A stretch of 35,060 nt of DNA from positions 45,064 through 80,123 of the forward strand of contig CAJTTT010000017.1 of NCBI GenBank assembly GCA_910579285.1, written 5' to 3'. Source of the stretch: an uncultured Lachnospiraceae bacterium. Lineage in GTDB: Bacteria > Bacillota > Clostridia > Lachnospirales > Lachnospiraceae. This document shows, piece after piece, positions 1 through 7,734 of the stretch (positions are counted from its first letter, which is position 1; every line of letters starts with the position of its first letter). The notes beneath the pieces are model-generated. The model saw only the letters and a list, made by a program, of their open reading frames with translations. It was not told the DNA's origin and searched no databases. The position numbers were made by a program, and so were the translations under genes.

Positions 1-1280
1 TACCTGTATACCGTGCGGCCGGCGTCCACGTGCCGCTTGTACATCGCCCGGTACTGCCTGGCCTGGAGCCGGTAGTCGTGGAGGATGTCCAGATCCTCCT
101 CCGGCACCTGCAATCCGCTTCTCTCCGCCAGCGTTTTCACGATCTGCTGGAACTGCTTTTTATCCGGCGACCCGAAAAAGATGGTCACGCCGAAACGATA
201 AACAAGCGACAGCTTCTCCTGCACGGTGTCTCCCGCATGCATATCCTCGTCCCGCCTGTCCGCCTTGTCGCTGTAGTTTTCCCGGATTAGGTGGCGCCTG
301 TTGGAAGTCGCGTAAATCAACACATTGGCCGGCTTTTTCTCCAGACCGCCCTCAATCAGCGCCTTCAGATATTTATATTCGACCTCGAAATCCTCGAAGC
401 TCAGATCATCCATATATATGATAAATTTGTAATTCCTGTTTTTGATCTGGGCAATCACCGCGTTCAGATCCTGAAACTGATGCTTGTACAGTTCAATAAT
501 ACGCAGTCCCTTTTCGTAATATTCGTTGGCAATGGCTTTCACACAGGAGGATTTCCCCGTGCCGGCATCCCCGAACAGCAGGCAGTTGTTGGCGCGCCTT
601 CCCGCCACGAAGGCCTCCGTATTCTCCGTCAGCTTCTTCTTGGGAATCTCATATCCCACCAGGTCATTCAGATACACATGCGCGATATTGCGTATCGGCA
701 CAATCTCTGCGCCGTTTTCCGTATGTTCTACCCGAAAAGCCTTGTGCAGTCCCAGGTCACCCACGCCGTACTCCCGGTAAAACTGGGTGAGTGTGGCCTT
801 CATAGCCTCCGCATTCTCATTTTTCACAAAATGCTGCGCCAGCGTGCAGATCCTGTCCCGGATCCGTCTGTTATAAATTTTGCTGTCCGCAGAGGGCCCC
901 TCGTAGGCAAGAACCACGGCAAACTCCGGCGCCTTCAATACTTCCATCATCTCCGTAAATTCATAGTCAAAAAATTCTTTGAAAATGGCAATGTCGTGCA
1001 GCACAAGCTCATTGATGCTGCCCTCCACCTCGCCGCGCATCTCGCATGCGCAGCTGTAACTGTTTTCATTGTTCACCAGCAGGTTTGTCAGATAGCAGTG
1101 CCAGAGATTCCCATAAAAGCCGTGATCCGCCGCCTGCTCGGAGAGCCTGTGCATGCACTTGTAAAAGAGCGGCCTCGCCCTGCCGTCCCCGGAGCGGTAA
1201 TGCTCCATCAGCCACACCACATCCCGCAGGATATCCCCATCCTCAAATTCTTTATATATAATCAGTTCTTCTTCTCTCAT
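1..1280 (-). CDS. DUF815-family AAA ATPase, 3' end outside window
   Basis: About 426 codons are present, running off the left edge. Translation from the ATG at 1280 begins MREEELIIYKEF and is preceded by a GGAGG ribosome site. A Walker A loop GDAGTGKS lies near residue 235 and a Walker B-like stretch FIIYMDDLSFE near residue 287. The following YATSNRRHL segment resembles an AAA sensor region. The N-terminal 200 residues are helical and lack a recognisable catalytic motif. This layout matches the DUF815 (COG2607) ATP-binding proteins common in Clostridia, whose substrate is not established. The gene follows pheA on the same strand, separated by a palindromic repeat. The missing C-terminus is probably short, judging from the usual family length of roughly 430 to 450 residues. 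The assignment is family-level only. Confidence 0.85.
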   Translation of the reverse strand, partial: MREEELIIYKEFEDGDILRDVVWLMEHYRSGDGRARPLFYKCMHRLSEQAADHGFYGNLWHCYLTNLLVNNENSYSCACEMRGEVEGSINELVLHDIAIFKEFFDYEFTEMMEVLKAPEFAVVLAYEGPSADSKIYNRRIRDRICTLAQHFVKNENAEAMKATLTQFYREYGVGDLGLHKAFRVEHTENGAEIVPIRNIAHVYLNDLVGYEIPKKKLTENTEAFVAGRRANNCLLFGDAGTGKSSCVKAIANEYYEKGLRIIELYKHQFQDLNAVIAQIKNRNYKFIIYMDDLSFEDFEVEYKYLKALIEGGLEKKPANVLIYATSNRRHLIRENYSDKADRRDEDMHAGDTVQEKLSLVYRFGVTIFFGSPDKKQFQQIVKTLAERSGLQVPEEDLDILHDYRLQARQYRAMYKRHVDAGRTVYR

Positions 1281-1309
1281 TCTCTTCTATCCTCCGCCAG
1301 TCATTTCAA

Positions 1310-1384
1310 GCATTCTCTGGTGCGAAACATAGAAGTTCTTTGCGAAGCAGCCTTTGCTGTGAGCATTAGAACTTCTTTTCGCAC
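1310..1384 (-). repeat. Intergenic palindromic repeat, family 1 copy 1
   Basis: Left arm 1320-1339 and right arm 1368-1384 form a 17-bp stem (GTGCGAAA plus AGAAGTTCT) with a 3-nt CAT bulge in the left arm. The intervening 28 nt include a short AGCA/TGCT stem. The flank GCATTCTCT (1310-1318) is shared with a second copy at 32406-32482. On the minus strand the repeat begins 10 nt after the pheA stop and ends before the DUF815 gene. There is no clear U-tract, so it is not a classical terminator. Confidence 0.85.
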
Positions 1385-1394
1385 GTTTCACGCT

Positions 1395-2522
1395 TTAGTA
1401 GTTGCCCAGTATTCTCAGGTTGCGCGCCTCGTCCCGCAGTCCTCTCAGGGCGTTTTTCACCGCGCCGTCCGCAAAATTCCCCTCAAAGTCAATAAAAAAG
1501 CGGTACTCCCAGTTCCGATCCTCGATGGGACGGCTCTCAATCTTCGTCATATTCAGATTGTTGTAGATAAAGTGGGACAGCATATGATAGAGAGAGCCGC
1601 TCTCGTGCGGCACCTCCAGACAGATACTGATCTTCCCCGCATCCTTTTTGAATATCTTCTGGTTGGTCACAATGATAAACCGGGTGGAATTGGTCTCCGA
1701 CTGGTTCACGCCCCGCTCCAGAATGTCCAGACCATAGATCCTGGCCGCCTGCTCGCTGGCTATGGCCGCCTGGCTTCGGTCCCCCTCCTCACTCACCTTG
1801 CGCGCAGCAAACGCATTGTTTTTCAGGCTGACCTGTCTCCAATCCTCGTGTTCATTCAAATACCGCGCGCTCTGCATCAGGGACTGGGGGTGGGAATACA
1901 CGGTCTTAATTTGGGAAAGCGCCGTCCCCGGCAGTCCCATCAGACAGTGCTCGATCTCAATGATCTGCTCTCCCACAATATAATTTTCAAACTCCGCCAG
2001 CAGGTCATAAATCTCGCTGACGATTCCCGCCGTGGAATTTTCAATGGGCAGCACCGCAAAGTCTGCGCTCCCCTCCTCTATGGCCGTCATCGCTTCCCGG
2101 AATGTCTCCACATGGAAGCTGTTCACTTTCTCCCCGAAATAGCGGATCATGGCCATCTGGGAGTACGCGCCCTCCGCTCCCTGGAAGACCACTCTGGCGT
2201 TCTTGGTCTCCAGCCTGTCCACCCCAATAAAAGGCAGCCTGCCAAGAGACCCGGCCTCCACCAGCTTCTTATACTGGAGCTTCCTGCTCATGGACATAAT
2301 CTGCTCAAAAAGCTCCTGCACGCCGTGGGCGTTGAAAGGATCAGTGGTGAGGGAACGCACTTGATTCAGTTTCTCCTCCTCCCTGGCCTTGTCAAACACC
2401 TTTTTCCCTGTTTCTATTTTGTAGTCGGCCACCTGTGATGAAACCGCCATCCGCTCCTCGTAGAGCGCCACGATTTTCTCATCAATCTCATCCAGCCTGC
2501 CCCGAAGTTCCAGTAAATCCAT
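1395..2522 (-). CDS. pheA: Bifunctional chorismate mutase / prephenate dehydratase (P-protein)
   Basis: Converts chorismate to prephenate and then to phenylpyruvate in phenylalanine synthesis; cytosolic. The 375-residue protein has an AroQ-type chorismate mutase domain at about residues 1-85 (LRGRLDEIDEKIVALYEER). A prephenate dehydratase domain follows at about 100-285, with FQGAEGAYSQ, PIENSTAGIV and the NSTRF motif. A C-terminal ACT domain contains ESRP, the usual phenylalanine-binding motif for feedback inhibition. I chose the ATG at 2522 because GAGAGGACAGG lies just upstream. An in-frame ATG at 2543 would add seven residues but sits inside a repeat and lacks a ribosome site. A possible upstream small ORF ends 13 nt before this start. 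Confidence 0.95.
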   Translation of the reverse strand: MDLLELRGRLDEIDEKIVALYEERMAVSSQVADYKIETGKKVFDKAREEEKLNQVRSLTTDPFNAHGVQELFEQIMSMSRKLQYKKLVEAGSLGRLPFIGVDRLETKNARVVFQGAEGAYSQMAMIRYFGEKVNSFHVETFREAMTAIEEGSADFAVLPIENSTAGIVSEIYDLLAEFENYIVGEQIIEIEHCLMGLPGTALSQIKTVYSHPQSLMQSARYLNEHEDWRQVSLKNNAFAARKVSEEGDRSQAAIASEQAARIYGLDILERGVNQSETNSTRFIIVTNQKIFKKDAGKISICLEVPHESGSLYHMLSHFIYNNLNMTKIESRPIEDRNWEYRFFIDFEGNFADGAVKNALRGLRDEARNLRILGNY

Positions 2523-2535
2523 TTTTCCTGTCCTC

Positions 2536-2616
2536 TCAATCATTTCGTTCAGCCCGCGCCATTCGCAAAGTCGCGCCTTTGGCGCTCTCCGCTGCTTCGC
2601 GGCTATTTTTGCTCAT
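2536..2616 (-). CDS. Possible 26-codon upstream ORF in the pheA leader
   Basis: On the minus strand ATG at 2616 opens a 26-codon frame starting MSKNSREAAESAKG and ending in TGA at 2536-2538, just before the pheA start. An AGGGAG sequence lies about 10 nt upstream of the ATG. It has no run of Phe codons, so it is not an obvious phenylalanine attenuator peptide. Much of it is the translated core of repeat family 2, so the frame may be incidental. Confidence 0.25.
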   Translation of the reverse strand: MSKNSREAAESAKGATLRMARAERND

Positions 2617-2699
2617 AAGAAGGCGCTCCCTCAGAACTGTATCCATCTGTCAAATTCGTGCAAGCACAATTTGCCCGACGGATGCAGCTCTGGCTGAAC
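2538..2699 (-). repeat. Intergenic repeat, family 2 copy A (pheA leader)
   Basis: The plus-strand segment from 2543 reads TTTCGTTCAGC, then CCATTCGC, TCGCGCC and GCGCTC, and closely matches 34062-34127. Copy A is longer: its closing GGCTGAAC is at 2692-2699, after an inserted hairpin at 2641-2683. That hairpin has imperfect arms built on CAAATT and GTGC. The element fills the pheA leader region. Confidence 0.7.
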
Positions 2700-2709
2700 T
2701 GATAAGTAA

Positions 2710-2738
2710 AGTTTACCGCAATTTGTTCTTGATAGCAA
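2710..2738 (-). promoter_or_regulatory. Candidate pheA promoter
   Basis: On the minus strand TTGCTA (2738-2733) and TAAACT (2715-2710) are separated by 17 nt. Both hexamers match the consensus at four of six positions, so this is a weak candidate. It overlaps the stronger divergent promoter at 2729-2757. Confidence 0.35.
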
Positions 2739-2757
2739 GCGGCTTTCCAGATATAAT
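2729..2757 (+). promoter_or_regulatory. SigmaA-type promoter of the DUF5050-like gene
   Basis: TTGATA (2729-2734), a 17-nt spacer and a perfect TATAAT (2752-2757) lie about 40 nt upstream of the start codon at 2798. Confidence 0.8.
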
Positions 2758-2797
2758 AGTAGTGTTATGCAAGAGCTTTTTCGGGGAGGGAAAACCA

Positions 2798-3835
2798 ATG
2801 ACAAGCAATCAAAAGAGCATCCTGATCCTTTCTATAACAGGAGTTATTTTAATAGTCCTGTTAATACTGGTGATTCTGAGCGGACGCATTCCCATGAACG
2901 ATGATAATACTACCGGGAACACACCCGGGAACCTGAACAACGGCGGGTATTTCTGTGAGATGGATGGGCGGGTGTATTTCGCCAACGCTTACGACAATTT
3001 CGCTCTTTATTCGATGAATCCTGACGAGACTGACCTGAAAAAGTATAACGACGGCGCGGTCTCCTCCATTAACGCCGGCGGAAAATTTCTCTACTACGCC
3101 CAGAGCAGCGGCAGCTCAGACGTTGGCGGCATCGGCGGCGCCGTGCGCATATCTGGTATTTACCGAAGCAATCTGAAAGGGAAATCGGTGGTCGGCCTGG
3201 ACCGCTGCAATATTGTCAGCATGCAGCTCTGCGGCAGCTACCTCTACTATGAGACCTATGACAACCAGTCCGGCACCACTCTGGACAAAATACGGATTGA
3301 CAAAAAGGAACAGCAGACCGTGATGGAAGGGATCATCAATCCCAATTGCTATGTCAACGGAAAAATCTATTACAACGGCACCGCGGAAGATCATTATCTC
3401 CATGCGCTGGATGTCTCCACGGACAGAGATTCGGTCGTCTGGCAGGGAAACATCTGGAATCCCATTGTACAGGACGGTTACGTCTACTACATGGATGTGG
3501 GCGAAAACTACCGCCTGTGCCGCTACAATTTATCCAACAAGGTGGTGGAGGTGCTGACCAACGACCGTATCGATATGTTCAATGTCTATGGCAATTACAT
3601 ATACTATCAGGTCAGCTCAGCCGACTCTCCGGCCCTCAAGCGGATGCTGACCGATGGCAGCATGCAGGAGCTTGTGCGGGAGGGCGTGTACCAGAACATC
3701 AACATCACCTCCGAATATGTGTACTTTAACTCCTTCAACGAGTCCACGCCGGTATACAAGACATACACCTTCGGTCCGATCAACGTGACCACCTTCGATG
3801 CCGCAAAAGAAGCGGCTCTGGCGTACATTAAGTGA
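2798..3835 (+). CDS. Membrane-anchored DUF5050-like beta-propeller protein
   Basis: This 345-residue protein has an N-terminal hydrophobic segment at about residues 6-28 (ILILSITGVILIVLLILVIL) preceded by a Lys. That indicates a signal anchor with the rest outside the cell. The exported part contains repeated aromatic strands (VYFANAYDN, FLYYAQ, YLYYETYD, IYYNG, YVYYMD, YIYYQVS, YVYFNS) spaced about 40 residues apart, as in the DUF5050/YWTD-like propeller proteins of Clostridia. No catalytic motif is visible. The start at 2798 follows GGGAGGG at a suitable distance; the frame is open further upstream, but only through the pheA antisense. It is a single-gene unit with its own promoter and terminator. 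The function is unknown, and surface binding or scaffolding is an inference. Confidence 0.85.
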   Translation: MTSNQKSILILSITGVILIVLLILVILSGRIPMNDDNTTGNTPGNLNNGGYFCEMDGRVYFANAYDNFALYSMNPDETDLKKYNDGAVSSINAGGKFLYYAQSSGSSDVGGIGGAVRISGIYRSNLKGKSVVGLDRCNIVSMQLCGSYLYYETYDNQSGTTLDKIRIDKKEQQTVMEGIINPNCYVNGKIYYNGTAEDHYLHALDVSTDRDSVVWQGNIWNPIVQDGYVYYMDVGENYRLCRYNLSNKVVEVLTNDRIDMFNVYGNYIYYQVSSADSPALKRMLTDGSMQELVREGVYQNINITSEYVYFNSFNESTPVYKTYTFGPINVTTFDAAKEAALAYIK

Positions 3836-3841
3836 CAGAAG

Positions 3842-3868
3842 AAAGGGACTGCCTGCGCAGTCCCTTTT
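3842..3868 (+). terminator. Intrinsic terminator
   Basis: Perfect 11-bp stem AAAGGGACTGC (3842-3852) and GCAGTCCCTTT (3857-3867) with a 4-nt loop and a T-run on the plus strand. It lies 6 nt after the stop of the DUF5050-like gene. Confidence 0.92.
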
Positions 3869-3910
3869 ATATTCCGGCTCTCCTGTTCTGATTGTATCCA
3901 ATCTATCTAT

Positions 3911-4777
3911 TCAGTCTGTTCCATATGCCGTCTCATTTAATAACACATGCTTTTCTCCGTTCCGCTCCACATCCGCCAAAAGCTCCATCACCGCTTTCCC
4001 TAAGACGGGATGCCTCTCATACGGTGCAATCTGTGCAAGCGGCTTCAGCACAAAATCACGGTTCTGCATATCCCGATGGGGAATCGTCAGCTTCTTTGTA
4101 TCCATCACCCTTCCCTCGTAGAGAAGAATATCCAGATCCAGCGTTCTCGGCCCCCAGCGTTCCTTGCGCTCCCTGGCCTGTGCTCTCTCAATCCCCTGCA
4201 GCGCCTCCAGAAGCTCTTCCGGGGTGTAGAGCGTCTCTATGGACAGCGCACCGTTCAGATAATCTGCCTGTTCCACTCCGCCGTACGGCGTTGTCTCCAC
4301 CCAGTCTGAGACGCGCAGCACCCTGCACTTTTTATCGTCCAGCAGGGCATCCACCGCCGCGCTCAGATGCGCTCTTCTCTCCCCGATATTGGAGCCGCAG
4401 GCAATGTAAGCTCTCCGCCAGCCTCTCGTAATTTTCACAGAAACGGAGCCAAACGGAACCGTAATCGGCGCCTCAGGTTTTTTGATTTCCAAAGTGACCT
4501 GTCTGACATTTGGGAACTGCAAAAGCAAAGCCTCCGCAGCCCGCTCCGCAGCCGTCTCAATCAGTTTGTAGGTATGCTCTGTGAGAAAGGTATGGAGAAA
4601 ACGGCACACCACGCCATAGTTCGTGGACAGCCCAAGATCATCCTCTCTCCCGGCCGCCCTGGTATCCGTATCCATGACTACGCTGACATAAAAATTCTGT
4701 CCTTTTTCATTCTCCTGCTGATACACCCCATGATAGGCATATATCTGCAGATCCTCCACAATGATCTGATCCGCCAT
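3911..4777 (-). CDS. folBK: Fused dihydroneopterin aldolase / HPPK
   Basis: A single 288-residue protein performs two successive folate steps. Residues 1 to about 118 are a FolB dihydroneopterin aldolase (DLQIYAYHGVYQQENEKGQ, then TYKLIETAAE and KPEAPI). Residues from about 120 on are FolK, 6-hydroxymethyl-7,8-dihydropterin pyrophosphokinase (YIACGSNIGERRAHL, RWGPRTLDLDILLY, IPHRDMQNRDFVLKPL). All characteristic motifs look intact. The start at 4777 follows AAAGGAG. It is the last gene of the folC-folE-folP-folBK operon, 90 nt after folP. The fusion is known from other Clostridia and guarantees equal amounts of the two activities. Confidence 0.95.
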   Translation of the reverse strand: MADQIIVEDLQIYAYHGVYQQENEKGQNFYVSVVMDTDTRAAGREDDLGLSTNYGVVCRFLHTFLTEHTYKLIETAAERAAEALLLQFPNVRQVTLEIKKPEAPITVPFGSVSVKITRGWRRAYIACGSNIGERRAHLSAAVDALLDDKKCRVLRVSDWVETTPYGGVEQADYLNGALSIETLYTPEELLEALQGIERAQARERKERWGPRTLDLDILLYEGRVMDTKKLTIPHRDMQNRDFVLKPLAQIAPYERHPVLGKAVMELLADVERNGEKHVLLNETAYGTD

Positions 4778-4867
4778 CAGCCGGCTCCTTTCCGCCCCAG
4801 ATAAAGAAACATCCCACGCTGTTCTATATCACATGATATTTTATTTCTCTGTCCAGCTCACATAACA

Positions 4868-5683
4868 CTAGTTTTTATAACCGTCACGGATCGCCTCCGT
4901 CATCTTCACAGCACGGGCATTCTCCTTCACATCGTGTACCCGCACAAACATAACGCCTCTCTGTACACCGTATACGGTAGTCACGAGTGTTCCCTCAACC
5001 CGCTCATTTACAGGCAGATCCAGTCCCATGCCTACCACCGATTTCCGGCTTGCGCCGAGAAGGAGCGGATACCCGAGGGAGTGGAATTTCTGCAGATTGT
5101 CAATGATCTCCAGATTATTCTCATAACTCTTGCCGTATCCGATGCCGGGATCCAGTATGATCTTGTCAAAAGCGATCCCCTTTTTCTGCGCCAGGTCCAG
5201 AGCTGATTCCAAATCCCAGAGCATCTCCTCAATCAGGTTTGTATACTTCGCTTCCTTACGGTTATGGGCAAGACAGCAGGGCAGTCCCGACTCCGCGATC
5301 ACCTGCGCCATATTTTCGTCATATTTCAGGCCCCAGATGTCGTTGATCATATCCACGCCCGCAGCAATGCCTGCCTTTGCCACTTCGGATTTGTAGGTAT
5401 CCAGAGAGATCGGTACATTAAATCTGGATTTAATCGCTTCGATCACAGGGACCACCCTGTCGATCTCCTCCTGCACGGAGATCTGTGTGTAGCCGGGCCT
5501 TGTGGATTCACCACCCACATCCACAATATCCATACCGTCTGTTATCATTTGTTCTACATGATATAATGCCTGATCCAGATCAATATACTTTCCCCCATCG
5601 GAAAAAGAATCGGGTGTTATGTTGAGTATTCCCATCACATAAGCATGTCCTTTTGTTCTGAAATCTCTCTGTCCTATCCTCAT
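4868..5683 (-). CDS. folP: Dihydropteroate synthase
   Basis: Condenses 6-hydroxymethyl-dihydropterin pyrophosphate with p-aminobenzoate; the target of sulfonamides. The 271-residue TIM-barrel protein has the signature VMGILNITPDSFSDGG near the N-terminus, then DVGGESTRPG, DTYKSEVA, NDIWG, DPGIGYGK and the late GASRKS pterin-site loop. The C-terminal RVHDV is also typical. Length is normal for the family. It lies 48 nt downstream of folE in the folate operon and supplies the step after FolK. Confidence 0.96.
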   Translation of the reverse strand: MRIGQRDFRTKGHAYVMGILNITPDSFSDGGKYIDLDQALYHVEQMITDGMDIVDVGGESTRPGYTQISVQEEIDRVVPVIEAIKSRFNVPISLDTYKSEVAKAGIAAGVDMINDIWGLKYDENMAQVIAESGLPCCLAHNRKEAKYTNLIEEMLWDLESALDLAQKKGIAFDKIILDPGIGYGKSYENNLEIIDNLQKFHSLGYPLLLGASRKSVVGMGLDLPVNERVEGTLVTTVYGVQRGVMFVRVHDVKENARAVKMTEAIRDGYKN

Positions 5684-5731
5684 TTTTCCAACCTCCGTGT
5701 TTTTATTGTATGGTTACTTATCCACAGGATC

Positions 5732-6319
5732 TTATTTTGCTAAATCCTGATTATATACTTTGTCCTCTCCGATCATCCTGAAAAAAAGCGCCTGCCACTT
5801 CGGATCTTCCTGGAAACATCCTCTGGACGCAAGCGTCACAGTCCTGCTCCCGGGCTTCTCCACCCCCCGCATGGTCATACACAGGTGCTCCGCCTCCAGC
5901 ATGACCACCGCGCCCTGCGGTTTTAAATGTTCCATAACGGCATCCACGATCTGAATGGTCATCTGCTCCTGAATCTGCGGCCTTCTGGCGTATACTTCCA
6001 CCGTCCTGGCCAGCTTGCTCAAGCCGACCACCTTACCGTTCGGAAGATAGGCGATATGCGCCTTACCGTAAAACGGCATCAGATGGTGCTCACAAATAGA
6101 ATAAAAGGTGATATCTTTTACCAGAACCATCTCGTTGCTCGCCACGGCAAATGTCTTCGTCAGATGCTCACCCGCATCCTCATCCATCCCCGCGAAAATT
6201 TCTCCGTACATGCGGGCAATCCTGTCCGGTGTTTCCCGCAGACCTTCCCTGGACACATCCTCGCCGATGCCCTCCAGAAGCAGCCTGACCGCCTCCTTAA
6301 TTTTTGTCTGATCTACCAT
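5732..6319 (-). CDS. folE: GTP cyclohydrolase I
   Basis: Catalyses the first step of pterin synthesis, GTP to 7,8-dihydroneopterin triphosphate. The 195-residue protein shows the zinc-site motif CEHHLMPF, the LSKLAR helix, RRPQIQEQ and the second zinc Cys in EAEHLCMTMRG. All are intact, so this is the zinc-dependent type IA enzyme. The start codon at 6319 overlaps the end of folC by 23 bp, with a GGAGAG ribosome site inside folC, which suggests translational coupling. Confidence 0.96.
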   Translation of the reverse strand: MVDQTKIKEAVRLLLEGIGEDVSREGLRETPDRIARMYGEIFAGMDEDAGEHLTKTFAVASNEMVLVKDITFYSICEHHLMPFYGKAHIAYLPNGKVVGLSKLARTVEVYARRPQIQEQMTIQIVDAVMEHLKPQGAVVMLEAEHLCMTMRGVEKPGSRTVTLASRGCFQEDPKWQALFFRMIGEDKVYNQDLAK

Positions 6320-7628
6320 GCGTATCTCTCCTGATCGTATCTCTGTGCCCGACTACATCCATCAGTTCCCCCAGATAGGAGAGAGAACCGAAGGCAACAA
6401 TAACGGCATCCTTATCTTTTCCCGTCAGCAGATACGCGATTTCCACCGCCTCCTGCACACTGTCCGCCGCCGTCACGGCCCTGTGGTATTCCCTGGCCGC
6501 CTCCGCCAGCTCCAGAGCCGACAGCGCGCGCTCCTTTATGGGCGGCGTAACGGTAATGATATGGGATGCCAGTTCAAAGGTATGCCGAATCACCTTGTCA
6601 TATTCTTTGTCCCGTAACATTCCCATTATATAAATAATTTTCCTGTTTGTAAAATAGAAACGGATACTTTCCGCCATTTTTTTGGCCGCATCCTCATTGT
6701 GCGCGCCATCCGCGATAAAGAGCGGTCTCTTCGCAATCACATCGAACCGGCCCGGCCATTTCGCGCCAAGAAGCCCTTTCCTCAGTTTCTCCTCCGGCAC
6801 CTTAAATCCGCATCTTCCTAACGCCAGAACCGTCTCCACGGCCAGAACCGCGTTCTCGATCTGGAACTGCCCCAGCATGGAAATCTCCAGATCCTTATAC
6901 TTGTCGTAATCAAAACTCTGCTTCGTCACACCGTATCTGATCCGCTTCGCGCGGGATATGTCCGCCGTGAGAAATTTTCCCTTCTTGATAAGGGCAGACT
7001 GCCGCAGAGTCTTCATCACTTCCGGGGACTGTTTGGTTGATATAACATAACACTTGTTTTTTATAATTCCGGCTTTCGCAAGGGCGATTTCCTCCAGGCT
7101 CTCCCCCAGAATTTCCATGTGATCCATGCTGATGGATGCAAATACCGCCGCCACCGTTGTACTCACCACATTTGTCGCATCCAGTGAACCTCCGAGCCCG
7201 GTCTCCAGCACCACCAGGTCACATTCCTTGTCCAGAAAATACAAAAAGGCAACCGCTGTTTCGATCTCAAAAAGAGTGGGATGCGCCAGTCCCTGTGCCG
7301 CCATCTGCTCCGCCGCCGCCTTTACCGGCTCCAGATACTTGCACAGTCCCGACTGCGTAATTTCGCGGCCGTTGATCTGAAACCGCTCCCGGTAGCCCCT
7401 CACGGTAGGGGAAAGGTACCTGCCGACCCGGTATCCCGCCTCCTGCATGACTGTGGATATATAGGCGAGTGTGGAGCCCTTTCCGTTGGTGCCGGCGATA
7501 TGTACGAATTTCAGCTGATCCTGCGGATCACCGAGCGCGGCACACAGATGGCGCATGGTTTCCAGCCCCATCACACTGCCAAGAGGCCTCATTTCTTCTA
7601 TATACTGCATGGCTTCCCGATAATTCAT
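6297..7628 (-). CDS. folC: Folylpolyglutamate synthase / dihydrofolate synthase
   Basis: Adds glutamate to dihydropteroate and to folates. The 443-residue Mur-ligase-type protein has the ATP loop HIAGTNGKGST, followed by YLSPTVRGYRER, the motif ETGLGGSLDATN and SMDHMEILG. A C-terminal domain contains FIADGAHNEDAA. The start chosen is the ATG at 7628, directly preceded by AAAGGAGGGAGG; the frame stays open to 7760 but nothing supports a start there. It is the first gene of the folate operon and overlaps folE. No tetrahydrofolate riboswitch was recognised in the 106 nt upstream. Confidence 0.94.
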   Translation of the reverse strand: MNYREAMQYIEEMRPLGSVMGLETMRHLCAALGDPQDQLKFVHIAGTNGKGSTLAYISTVMQEAGYRVGRYLSPTVRGYRERFQINGREITQSGLCKYLEPVKAAAEQMAAQGLAHPTLFEIETAVAFLYFLDKECDLVVLETGLGGSLDATNVVSTTVAAVFASISMDHMEILGESLEEIALAKAGIIKNKCYVISTKQSPEVMKTLRQSALIKKGKFLTADISRAKRIRYGVTKQSFDYDKYKDLEISMLGQFQIENAVLAVETVLALGRCGFKVPEEKLRKGLLGAKWPGRFDVIAKRPLFIADGAHNEDAAKKMAESIRFYFTNRKIIYIMGMLRDKEYDKVIRHTFELASHIITVTPPIKERALSALELAEAAREYHRAVTAADSVQEAVEIAYLLTGKDKDAVIVAFGSLSYLGELMDVVGHRDTIRRDTHGRSDKN

Positions 7629-7734
7629 GGCCTCCCTCCTTTCCCGAATGCAGTCCCATCCCCCATTCTGCCGCATTCTCATCAAAGAACACCTCATGTG
7701 TATAAACATCCCAGAAACAGGCAACACTGTCTCT

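Noticed and set aside
291..2438. 715-codon open frame on the plus strand
   Set aside because: It is antisense to the DUF815 ATPase and pheA, which have clear motifs and ribosome sites. Its translation resembles no family and is a frame shadow of GC-rich coding DNA.
2435..2797. N-terminal extension of the DUF5050-like frame
   Set aside because: It runs antisense through pheA and through the promoter at 2729-2757. The ATG at 2798 has the ribosome site and begins a membrane anchor.
7629..7734. Riboswitch in front of the folate operon
   Set aside because: The gap of about 100 nt shows no tetrahydrofolate-riboswitch-like conserved core or strong hairpin.
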